A DNA stretch of 64,000 nucleotides from JALZOC01 sp035758845 (GTDB lineage: Bacteria; Acidobacteriota; Vicinamibacteria; Vicinamibacterales; 2-12-FULL-66-21): assembly GCA_035758845.1 (NCBI GenBank), contig DASTVZ010000087.1:1-64000 (forward strand), in the 5' to 3' direction. The number at the start of each line of letters is the position of its first letter. Position 1 is the first letter of the stretch. The position numbers and the translations under genes are program-made. The notes beneath the pieces are model-generated. The model saw only the letters and a program-made list of their open reading frames with translations. It ran no database searches and was not told the origin of the DNA. Shown one piece after another: positions 17,820 to 25,154 of this stretch.

Positions 17820-17990
17820 TTAGAACGGTGGAGACTGAGTTATGAGGGCCAGAGGCGAACGAGTGCGCGAGTGAGCCCACGCGACCGGAGCGGGGCTTTG
17901 GGGCCACCGCGAGCGAGCGTGTCGGGGAGTCCGAGGGGCAAAGCCCCTCGGAGTAATAAGGACACGTGGGTGCTGCAGAATTAATTAGAT
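17793..17990. repeat. Hairpin element (copy 2) flanked by a 32-bp direct repeat of the ATP-grasp gene end
   Basis: The 32 bases at 17793-17824 (from the codons for KDTWVLQN through the stop) recur at 17959-17990 with two mismatches. Between them lie about 134 bases of GC-rich, GAGCGAGCG-containing sequence ending in the CCGAGGGGC hairpin (17931-17952), inverted relative to copy 1. The arrangement is what insertion of a small element with target duplication, or a local duplication, would leave. The second copy places its stop only a few bases before the alpha-E ATG at 17992. Confidence 0.85.
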
Positions 17991-17991
17991 C

Positions 17992-18927
17992 ATGCTTTCT
18001 CGAGTTGCTGACAGTCTCTATTGGATGAGCCGCTATTTCGAGCGAGCGGACAATTGCGCACGCGTGATTGATGCGACGCACACCTTGATGCTCAGTCGGG
18101 CGCTGGTCGCCGCCGACGAGGGCTGGTTCCGCGCGCTCGCCTGCATGGGCATGCCGCCGGGGGCGTCGGCCGAAGATCCGCAGGTGGCGATGGGGCGCCT
18201 GGCTGCCGACCCGGTCAATCGCTCCTCGATCGTGTCGTGCGTCGCAGCGGCCCGCGAGAACGCATCACAAGTCCGCGAAGAGATCAGTACCGAAATGTGG
18301 GAGCAGCTCAATCGGTTGTTTCACGAAGTCGGCCGCTTCGACATCGAACCGGAAAACGATGAGGCGGTGATCCGACTGGTCGCGGCTGTGCGGCAAGGAG
18401 CATATAGCTTTTACGGCGTCACCGAAACCACGATGAGCCACGGCGAAGGCTGGCGGTTCGTGCAGCTCGGAAAATTCACCGAGCGCGCGTGTGCGGTGTC
18501 GATGCTGCTCGACGCGTATTTCTCCACCGACAGACGCGTCGACGATCTCGATTGGGTCGCGCTTCTGGCCAGTTGCGCGGCATTCGATTCGTACTGCAAG
18601 GTGTTCACTGCCGATCTCCAGCCGGTGCGAATAGCGAAATTCCTCCTCGTGCATCCGGAGTTTCCCTATTCGGTTCGCTACTCCGCCGAGCGGATGCACG
18701 AATCGCTCGAATGCATCATCGCGCACTCGTCTGGACGGCAGCGGGCGCGCATCGAACGGATTATCGGCCGGCTGCACGCCGCGCTCGCGTATACCCCCAT
18801 CGCCGAGTTGCTGTCCGGCGATCTGCACACGTTTCTGAACGGGGTCCTGGAACAGTGTCGCGCACTGCACGCTGCGGTGCACGAGACGTATATCGACTAT
18901 CCCATTGAAGTCGCCCTTCAAAGCTGA
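17992..18927 (+). CDS. Alpha-E domain protein (DUF403)
   Basis: This 311-residue all-alpha protein starts MLSRVADSLYWMSRYFERAD, the hallmark of the alpha-E family. Other conserved parts are GEGWRFVQLGKFTERACAVS and HPEFPYSVRYSAERM. In genomes it travels with ATP-grasp and transglutaminase genes, as it does here. Its stop overlaps the next ATG by one base (TGATG). The biochemical role is unknown; its acidic conserved helices have been suggested to bind peptide or the ATP-grasp partner. Confidence 0.93.
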   Translation: MLSRVADSLYWMSRYFERADNCARVIDATHTLMLSRALVAADEGWFRALACMGMPPGASAEDPQVAMGRLAADPVNRSSIVSCVAAARENASQVREEISTEMWEQLNRLFHEVGRFDIEPENDEAVIRLVAAVRQGAYSFYGVTETTMSHGEGWRFVQLGKFTERACAVSMLLDAYFSTDRRVDDLDWVALLASCAAFDSYCKVFTADLQPVRIAKFLLVHPEFPYSVRYSAERMHESLECIIAHSSGRQRARIERIIGRLHAALAYTPIAELLSGDLHTFLNGVLEQCRALHAAVHETYIDYPIEVALQS

Positions 18928-19889
18928 TGTTCTACGCCATTCGTCACTTCACCCGTTATCGATATACCCGCCCTGTCTGGCAGAGCATGCTCGAAGTGCG
19001 GATGCATCCGCGAAGCGAGAACAACCAGCGATGTTTCACGTTCCGCTTGTCGGTGAACCCGCGCGCGCGAATTTTCTCGTTTGTCGACTACCTGGGAAAC
19101 CAGGTGCACCATTTCGATCTGCCGTCGCATCACCGCGAGGTCACGATCGTTGCCGACGCCCTCGTCAACATCGACCCGCCGGCGACACTGCCCGAATCGC
19201 TGCCACTCGAGTCGTGGAGCGACCTGCGCCGGATGATCGACGAAGACGACCACTGGCAGATGCTGATGCCGAGCCACTACGCGCGCGGATGCCCGCAACT
19301 CGACGACCTGGCGGGCGAACTTGGCGTCGGCGACGCGGACGGCCGGGATCCGTTGACGCTCGTGCGTCACATCAACGACGGCATCCATCACGCGTTTGAT
19401 TACGTGCGCAAGAGCACGGCTGTGAATTCTCCGATCGAGGTCAGCCTGTCTTCCCGCAAAGGCGTCTGCCAGGATTTCGCCCACATCATGACCGCGCTCG
19501 TCCGCGCACGCGGTATCCCCTGTCGATACGTGAGTGGCTACCTCTTTCACGACGAGTCGTGTCACGACCGATCCGCCGAAGGCGCGACGCACGCGTGGGT
19601 CGAAGCCCTGCTGCCCGAGGTCGGGTGGGTCGGCTTCGATCCAACCAACGATCTCATCGCCGGCAGCCGTCACATCCGAACCGGGATCGGCCGCGACTAT
19701 GCCGACGTGCCGCCGACGCTCGGGACGATGAAAGGGCGGACTGAAACGGAGCTGCAGGTCCGCGTCCGCGTCACCCCCTCGCAGGCGTTGCTTCCGCCCG
19801 ATCAGGAGTTTGCCGCCGACGAAGAATGGTCGCTGTTCCTCGAAAGCGATCAGCAGGCGCAGATCCTGTACGAACAACAGCAGCAATAA
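18927..19889 (+). CDS. Transglutaminase-family protein of the Anbu locus
   Basis: The 320-residue protein has the N-terminal beta domain (FYAIRHFTRYRYTRPVWQSM) and a complete transglutaminase core. The triad is visible as Cys in SRKGVCQDFAHIMTAL, His in GATHAWVEALLPEVGW and Asp in GFDPTNDL. Such cores act as peptidases, amidases or acyl transferases. It is the last gene of the Anbu operon, coupled to alpha-E. Unlike the divergent relative at 14475, its catalytic His is intact. Confidence 0.93.
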   Translation: MFYAIRHFTRYRYTRPVWQSMLEVRMHPRSENNQRCFTFRLSVNPRARIFSFVDYLGNQVHHFDLPSHHREVTIVADALVNIDPPATLPESLPLESWSDLRRMIDEDDHWQMLMPSHYARGCPQLDDLAGELGVGDADGRDPLTLVRHINDGIHHAFDYVRKSTAVNSPIEVSLSSRKGVCQDFAHIMTALVRARGIPCRYVSGYLFHDESCHDRSAEGATHAWVEALLPEVGWVGFDPTNDLIAGSRHIRTGIGRDYADVPPTLGTMKGRTETELQVRVRVTPSQALLPPDQEFAADEEWSLFLESDQQAQILYEQQQQ

Positions 19890-19900
19890 CGTTCTATTAG

Positions 19901-20266
19901 TATGGTTACGGGAACACCAATCAGGGCAAGATCATCGCCGCTGCGTTGATGGACAACTTCAACAAGGTCGTCACCGTCGTGCGTAACGATCCGGCGCTAC
20001 AGCGCAGCGTTGGCAGCCTCAAGCAGGAAGCGGCGGCCGGCGGCGCGAAGAAGGGGGGCGCCGTGTTCGACGAAGGAGACGTGCTCCTGCCGAAGATTGC
20101 CGGCGTGAAGATGCTGGGCGAGCCGTCCGACACGGCGAAGGCACTTGCGACGCTCGGTCGCGCGGATGAAGTCGTCGTGGTCGGTGCTTCGAAGGATGGC
20201 TACGTTCACGTGCAGGGTCCGACAGCCAGTGGATGGGTGAAGATCGTCCTCATGCAGAAACGCTAG
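19901..20266 (+). pseudogene. Truncated CsgG-like / SH3-like C-terminal fragment
   Basis: The frame opens right after a TAG at 19898-19900 with no good start codon until a TTG/ATG at 19946-19951. The first residues, YGYGNTNQGKIIAAALMDNF, look like the end of a CsgG-family secretion lipoprotein. The C-terminal ~65 residues, ending ASGWVKIVLMQKR, look like a bacterial SH3 domain. There is no signal peptide. Most likely this is a 5'-truncated remnant. A short intact gene starting at 19946 (106 residues) is the alternative. Confidence 0.5.
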
Positions 20267-20339
20267 ACGACCGTCGGCGTGCTTCCGGTACCCAGGTTCT
20301 AATCGGTGGTCCTGTCCGGCGCGAGGTCCGTGAGTACTC

Positions 20340-20519
20340 TCAGCGCCGGTAGGGCCATCGCTGGGAATTACGTGTTCCTGCCTCCAACCGTCCGGCGTTC
20401 CAGATCGCGCCACAGCCGCAGCATCGCCAGTAACTGTTCACCGTGACCACCTTGCTGGTGGTCTTCAGGTCGGTCGCGCCGCAGTCCGGACAGCGCGAAG
20501 GAACAGGGACACCTTCCAC
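20340..20519 (-). CDS. Small zinc-ribbon protein
   Basis: From a GTG at 20517-20519 the product is ~59 residues. It carries two CxxC-type knuckles, RCPDCGATDLKTT and WRCCGCGAIWN, separated by ~18 residues, the spacing of a rubredoxin-like zinc ribbon. The frame is open further upstream (to 20750) but that part is compositionally random. It belongs to a run of very small minus-strand genes. Nucleic-acid or protein binding is a guess; only the metal site is visible. Confidence 0.6.
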   Translation of the reverse strand: MEGVPVPSRCPDCGATDLKTTSKVVTVNSYWRCCGCGAIWNAGRLEAGTRNSQRWPYRR

Positions 20520-20810
20520 GCGTTGAGGGCCGTTTCCATTCTGTTGCAACCCTGCCACTCCATTTCCAGTTGCGTCTTCACTCGGAAGACAGCTCAATCC
20601 CCCGTCAGTCCTGCCGGCGGAAGTGATCCGGATTCTCGCTGCAGATCCACCCCATGCTGTCGCGCAACACGGTCGCAGGAAATACAAGCGTCTTCTCGCC
20701 TCGCCCGGGATCGTTCCGGCTGTGCCAGCCGAACTGCATCGTGCCGACACACGCCGCGATCGAGCAGGGACGAGTATCCCCCCGTGCTGGCTGCATGGCC
20801 TGTCCTTGTC
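20520..20810. other. Stretch with at most one weak small frame
   Basis: About 290 bases between two small minus-strand genes. The only candidate I see is the 44-codon minus-strand frame at 20605-20739, listed separately. No repeat, RNA gene or clear promoter was recognised. Confidence 0.4.
20605..20739 (-). CDS. Possible small protein, weak
   Basis: An ATG at 20737-20739 opens a 44-residue frame beginning MQFGWHSRND and containing FPATVLRDSMGWICSENPDH. There is no convincing ribosome binding site. It is kept only because it lies in line with neighbouring small minus-strand genes and its sequence is not obviously a shadow of anything. Confidence 0.25.
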   Translation of the reverse strand: MQFGWHSRNDPGRGEKTLVFPATVLRDSMGWICSENPDHFRRQD

Positions 20811-21047
20811 TCAAGGCTGCCGAGCGGTCTCGGTGTCGTGAATGATTTCGCTTGTGCTGGTCGGAGCCTGTGCATTCTGCCACGAGTTGAGGGCAATCGC
20901 CGTCGTGCAGATCACGACGGCCGCGAACACCGCGAAGGTCGAGCCGGTGACGAATGTCGGCTCCAGCATCAGCCAAATCGATGCCATGAAGAGCCCCACC
21001 AGCACAGGGACGACAATAGTCATGGTCCGACTGCTCAGAGTAGTCAT
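20811..21047 (-). CDS. Small two-helix membrane protein
   Basis: The 78-residue product has two hydrophobic segments (IVVPVLVGLFMASIWLML and FAVFAAVVICTTAIAL) and a short polar tail with TSTSEIIHD. A purine-rich GAAAGGGGC lies just upstream of the ATG. It is one of several tiny minus-strand genes between the Anbu region and the symporter. No family is recognised. Confidence 0.6.
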   Translation of the reverse strand: MTTLSSRTMTIVVPVLVGLFMASIWLMLEPTFVTGSTFAVFAAVVICTTAIALNSWQNAQAPTSTSEIIHDTETARQP

Positions 21048-21086
21048 AAAGCCCCTTTCAGGGGGAAACGAGTTCGCGTCCTGGCG

Positions 21087-21233
21087 TCAGACCTCCGACG
21101 AGGACGGTCGCGAGGTGTACGCGGCGACCCACTGATCGCTCATTGTGCCGAGATCCGCAAGCGAGCCTGGTCTGCGCGCCAGGCTGCTGAGAAGGACTGC
21201 TGTCAGTCCCAGTCCAAGCGCCAGAACGAGCAT
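21087..21233 (-). CDS. Very small membrane protein (48 residues)
   Basis: From the ATG at 21231-21233 the product is MLVLALGLGLTAVLLSSLAR followed by a ~28-residue polar tail with SLADLGTMSDQWVAAY and a Ser-rich end. A single N-terminal hydrophobic helix and a short conserved-looking tail are visible. I have a recollection of similar tiny anchored proteins (LGTMSEQWLA-type tails) in related bacteria, which I cannot verify here. It is divergent from the symporter gene. Confidence 0.5.
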   Translation of the reverse strand: MLVLALGLGLTAVLLSSLARRPGSLADLGTMSDQWVAAYTSRPSSSEV

Positions 21234-21430
21234 GATTCGAATCCTCGGATTTGCACCAATCGACGAAACGAAAGCAGGCTGGAAAAGGAGGAGATCTCTG
21301 CCAGCACTTTAATGAGCTCGGCGGCCGGTGTTGCCGAAAAGTTCAGGAAAGGATCTCCATCATAGCACAGTCCCGGATTCCCCACCTTGAGAGGACATCG
21401 GTTGGAGATCGCATAGACTCTGCGTCACCC

Positions 21431-23224
21431 ATGCATTTATCGACACTGGACTGGCTGATTGTCGCCATTTCTCTTTTGATTTGCTTCGGGCCGGCGGTGT
21501 TCTTCGCCGACCGGGCAGGTCGCAACACGTCTGAGTTCTTCGCCTCCGGCCGCGCGGTGCCATGGTGGCTTGCCGGGTTGTCCATGGTGGCGACCACGTT
21601 CAGTGCCGATACCCCCAACCTGGTGACCGACATCGTGCGGCGCAACGGCGTCGCCGGGAATTGGGTCTGGTGGGCCTTCGTATTGACCGGCGTCGCGACG
21701 GTGTTCTTCTACGCGCGCTTGTGGCGCCGCTCCGGCGTGCTCACCGATCTCGAATTCTACGAACTACGGTACTCGGGCAAGGCAGCTTCCGCGGTGCGCG
21801 GATTCCGCGCGCTGTATCTGGGTCTGTTCTTCAACTGCATGATCATGGCGGCGGTGAATCTTGCTACTTGCAAGATCGCTGGAATCCTCTTCGGTCTCGA
21901 TCGCTGGCAGACACTCGCTCTCGTCGGCATCCTCAACGTGACATTTGCGGCATTCGCCGGACTCTGGGGCGTTCTCGTCATCGACATGATCCAGTTCTTC
22001 ATGAAGATGACCGCCGTGATTGCCGCGGCGTATTTCGCTGTCACGTCGGCGCAGGTCGGTGGTCTGCACGCGCTCGTGACGAAGGTCTCGGCAATCCAGG
22101 GCCCCGGCGGGGTGAACTATCTCAGCTTCCTCCCTGACTTCACGAGCAACTGGGATCTCGCCGTGGCCGTGTTCATCATGCCGATTGCGGTCCAGTGGTG
22201 GGCCGTGTGGTATCCGGGCTCGGAGCCCGGCGGCGGCAGCTATATCGCGCAACGCATGCTTGCGTCGAAGACGGAAAAGGACGCGCTCAGCGCCGTACTC
22301 TTCTTCAACATTGCCCATTACGTGTTTCGGCCGTGGCCGTGGATCCTCGTGGCCCTGTGTTCGCTGATCGTGTATCCCGAGCTGTCAGACATCCAGCGTG
22401 CGTTTCCAAATCTCGAGCCGAGCCTGCTCGGCCACGACATTGCGTATCCGGCGATGCTGACGTTTCTTCCCTCAGGCTTTCTCGGGTTGATGGTTGGCGG
22501 CCTGATCGCGGCGAGTTCATCGACCATTCTCACGCATCTCAACTGGGGCGCCTCGTACCTCGTGCATGACTTTTACCGGCGCTTCATCAAGACCGACGCC
22601 GGCGAAGGTCATTACGTGCTCGCCGGTCGCGTCGCCACGGTGGGCATCTTCATCGGGGCGGCTGCGTCGGTGTACTTGCTCGATACCGCGAAGGACGTGT
22701 TCGACGTCATTCTGCAGGTGGGTGCCGGTACGGGCTTGTTGTATCTCGTGCGCTGGTTCTGGTGGCGCGTGAATGCCTGGTGCGAAATCGTCGCGATGGT
22801 GAGTTCGTTCCTCGTCTCGATCGGGCTTCTCGTGCTCAGGGCGCAAGGCGTTGTCTTCAGCACCCACGTCGCGCTCGTTGCAACCGTGGCGATTACCACG
22901 GTCTGCTGGGTGGCGACCGCGTACTTCGGACCTGAAACCGATCGCGCGGTCCTCGTCAACTTCTATCGCGCAGTTCACCCGGCAGGGCCTGGGTGGGAGC
23001 CGATTCGAAAACTCGCAGGCGACGCGCCGCGATCAGTTGCCGATCGCGACAACATCCCGCTGGCGCTGCTCGGTTGGGTCGCGGGATGCACGGCGATCTG
23101 GTCGGCGCTCTTCGCCGAAGGCAGCTATCTTTACGGCCGGATGCCGCAGGCCATTCTGCTCACCGTCGTCTTCATCGCATCCAGTCTTGTGCTGACGTTT
23201 GTCGTCAAGCGGACGTGGTCGTAA
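21431..23224 (+). CDS. Sodium:solute symporter family protein
   Basis: The 597-residue transporter has about 14 hydrophobic segments. It starts MHLSTLDWLIVAISLLICFG and soon has the family signature ADRAGRNTSEFFASGRAVPW, then WWLAGLSMVATTFSADTPNL. The tail (about 500-540) has a cytoplasmic loop with RAVHPAGPGWEP. An in-frame codon at 21251 would add 60 residues of poor sequence, so the ATG at 21431 is preferred. Substrate is not deducible; the ADTPN motif is typical of a poorly studied SSS subgroup. Confidence 0.9.
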   Translation: MHLSTLDWLIVAISLLICFGPAVFFADRAGRNTSEFFASGRAVPWWLAGLSMVATTFSADTPNLVTDIVRRNGVAGNWVWWAFVLTGVATVFFYARLWRRSGVLTDLEFYELRYSGKAASAVRGFRALYLGLFFNCMIMAAVNLATCKIAGILFGLDRWQTLALVGILNVTFAAFAGLWGVLVIDMIQFFMKMTAVIAAAYFAVTSAQVGGLHALVTKVSAIQGPGGVNYLSFLPDFTSNWDLAVAVFIMPIAVQWWAVWYPGSEPGGGSYIAQRMLASKTEKDALSAVLFFNIAHYVFRPWPWILVALCSLIVYPELSDIQRAFPNLEPSLLGHDIAYPAMLTFLPSGFLGLMVGGLIAASSSTILTHLNWGASYLVHDFYRRFIKTDAGEGHYVLAGRVATVGIFIGAAASVYLLDTAKDVFDVILQVGAGTGLLYLVRWFWWRVNAWCEIVAMVSSFLVSIGLLVLRAQGVVFSTHVALVATVAITTVCWVATAYFGPETDRAVLVNFYRAVHPAGPGWEPIRKLAGDAPRSVADRDNIPLALLGWVAGCTAIWSALFAEGSYLYGRMPQAILLTVVFIASSLVLTFVVKRTWS

Positions 23225-23262
23225 TCCGGGATCGGTTGTCCGGGATCCGGGATCCGGGACGG
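23224..23262. repeat. GGGATCC-type repeat cluster
   Basis: Successive CCGGGATCC words follow the symporter stop codon. The same words occur at 4087-4125, 9332-9356, 23554-23585 and 42648-42665, always intergenic. They form overlapping palindromes and probably arose by local slippage or recombination. Confidence 0.65.
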
Positions 23263-23326
23263 AGAAGGCGGAGAACGACGGATGCGCCGAACACCAACAT
23301 CCAAAGGGTTCGATCTCCTCCGCTGA

Positions 23327-23545
23327 GCGCGTCAGGCCGCGCGTATTCGCGAGGGAAGACAGGACGACCAGATCACGCGTGGCGAGTTGAATAGACTGCG
23401 CGCCGACGAAGCCGCGATTCGCGCAGAGGAACGTGTCTATCGTCGATCCGGTGACGGCTTGAATCGCTGGGAGAGACGGGATCTGCGGCGCGACTTGAAT
23501 CGGACAAGTCGCGAGATCTACCGCTTCAGGCATAACGACCGTTAG
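23327..23545 (+). pseudogene. Remnant of a charged helical periplasmic-type protein
   Basis: A 72-codon frame opens right after TGA at 23324-23326, has no credible start, and ends at TAG 23543-23545. Its content, with RIREGRQDDQITRGELNRLR, then AEERVYRRSGDGLNRWERRD and REIYRFRHNDR, is the C-terminal pattern of a family of Arg/Glu-rich secreted proteins I recall from proteobacteria and acidobacteria. Loss of the signal peptide half suggests a decayed gene. It could also be read as noise. Confidence 0.45.
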
Positions 23546-23629
23546 CCGGTAACTGCCGGGATCCGTGATCCGATCGGATCCCGCATCCCTGCGGCGCCGT
23601 GACGGGCCCGCTCGGCGAACGAGCGCGCG

Positions 23630-23665
23630 TGTTGGGGAGTCCGAGGGGCGTAGCCCCTCGGAGTA
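23630..23665. repeat. CCGAGGGGC hairpin element, copy 3
   Basis: A perfect hairpin at 23641-23661 with loop GTA lies directly after the TAA stop of the DUF1259 gene on the minus strand. The flanking bases TTGGGGAGT on one side and AGTATTAAT on the other match the other copies. As in copy 1, the element starts at the host gene's stop codon. Confidence 0.85.
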
Positions 23666-24568
23666 TTAATGCGTCGCCCCGCTCTTCCCCAATTGACCGA
23701 TCGCAGCTTTCACACCTGTGGCAAGTTTCGCCGCCCCACCGGTGCCGTAATAGTGAAGGAAGTACACCGTCGGCGACCCGCCGGTCATGTGATGGTGAAT
23801 GGCGACGACGTTGATGCCGTTCGATCGGAGGGCCTTGAGCACTGGGTTGACTTCTGAGGCGAGCATGGCGACGTCTCCGGCGACCATTGCATCCGCGTCG
23901 GAGCCGGCAAAAGCGGCCCACGTATTCAGACCCATGCGCGCGTTGATTTTCGCGCCATGGTCGACCAGGTTGATGTCAGGCCGGCCGATCGTGATCTTGT
24001 AGACCGGTCCAGTCTGTTCCCCTTCGTGCCCGATGATCTTCGCCAGCGCCGCAGTATCCAAAGACGGGACGGCCGGGGCAGGCGCGGCGGCAGGTGAGGA
24101 GGGCTTCGGGATCAGCGCCAGCGCGGGCGTCAAGCGCTTTGTGAGATCCGCAGCGGTTCCCATACCATGCACGTGCATGTAGAAGATTCGCGGTTGCTCC
24201 CAGAAGAAGTGATTGTGAAGAGCGGTCACTTCGAGCCCGTTGTCGAGCAACGCTGACATCACCGGATTCACCTCGTCTTCCGTCAGAACGAGATCACCCA
24301 TCATCACCTCGGTGCCACCGGTTCCCTTCGTGAGCGCAACCCATCCTCCAAACCCGAAAGGCGTGGGCGCTGCGCGCTGACCGATAACGACTTTCAGGTC
24401 ACCGCGCGGGATGTTCACCTTGAGGACGCCGTCTTTGAAATCTCCTGTCCTCCCGAGGGCCGTCAGCACGGCCTGGTAATCACCGGGGGTTTGCGCGAAC
24501 GTGCGTGTCGCAGGAGCGATGGCGACGAGAAGGAACACTGCGAGAACGATCAACAGTCGGAATGACAT
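23666..24568 (-). CDS. DUF1259 (LppY/LpqO-like) secreted protein
   Basis: The 300-residue product has a signal peptide (LLIVLAVFLLVAIAPATRTF, cleavage near FAQTPG) and two copies of the DUF1259 module, about 30-150 and 170-295. Each ends in a His-rich signature: EVTALHNHFFWEQPRIFYMH in copy 1 and NVVAIHHHMTGGSPTVYFLH in copy 2. The paired His residues suggest metal binding, but no activity is established. A Pro/Ala-rich linker joins the modules. It is divergent from the DUF4199 gene. Confidence 0.9.
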   Translation of the reverse strand: MSFRLLIVLAVFLLVAIAPATRTFAQTPGDYQAVLTALGRTGDFKDGVLKVNIPRGDLKVVIGQRAAPTPFGFGGWVALTKGTGGTEVMMGDLVLTEDEVNPVMSALLDNGLEVTALHNHFFWEQPRIFYMHVHGMGTAADLTKRLTPALALIPKPSSPAAAPAPAVPSLDTAALAKIIGHEGEQTGPVYKITIGRPDINLVDHGAKINARMGLNTWAAFAGSDADAMVAGDVAMLASEVNPVLKALRSNGINVVAIHHHMTGGSPTVYFLHYYGTGGAAKLATGVKAAIGQLGKSGATH

Positions 24569-24658
24569 CGAGACCTCCGAAAACTTGATCCTACGCCCGG
24601 AGCGGCCGATCTACCTCAGCCGCTTCACAAATTTATTGTGTAGTCCTAAGATGCTCGC

Positions 24659-25150
24659 GTGAATCCCATCCTTTCTGCCGGCGTTGTGATCGGCGTTCTC
24701 TGCAGCGCGTGGACCTTCATTCTGGGATTCACGGGTTTGTACAAGAGCCCCTCGGCAAACATGGTGTTCATCAGCGTCGTGATGGCGATCGAGATTGTGG
24801 CGCTCACCTGGGGCCTTCGCCGGACGGCCGCGGAGGGGCGTGCGTACGGCGGACAGATCCTTGCCGGGACGATGATGGCGATTGTCGGCGGCGTGATCAT
24901 CATCGCGTCGTCGCTGCTCTTCACAACCGTTGTGTTTCCGAACTACTTTGCGGAAGTCGAACAGTCGTATCGAAACGCCCTGCAAAGCCAGGGCAAGACC
25001 GACGCGGAGATAGCAGCAGCCATCCAGGCGAACGCGGCAAGCGCGACACCGATGGCCCAAGCCATGAGCGGATTCATCGGCACGCTCGTGACCGGTATCG
25101 TGGCCTCGGCGATCATCGGCATTTTCGTGCGTCGACGCGGTTACAATTGA
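24659..25150 (+). CDS. DUF4199-family membrane protein
   Basis: The 163-residue protein has four hydrophobic segments: near 5-28, 36-55, 68-92 and 135-157. The soluble loop between the last two contains YFAEVEQSYRNALQSQGKTD, the layout of DUF4199 proteins. Start is GTG at 24659. It ends four bases before the transglycosylase gene, suggesting co-transcription. Function unknown. Confidence 0.8.
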   Translation: MNPILSAGVVIGVLCSAWTFILGFTGLYKSPSANMVFISVVMAIEIVALTWGLRRTAAEGRAYGGQILAGTMMAIVGGVIIIASSLLFTTVVFPNYFAEVEQSYRNALQSQGKTDAEIAAAIQANAASATPMAQAMSGFIGTLVTGIVASAIIGIFVRRRGYN

Positions 25151-25154
25151 ATTG

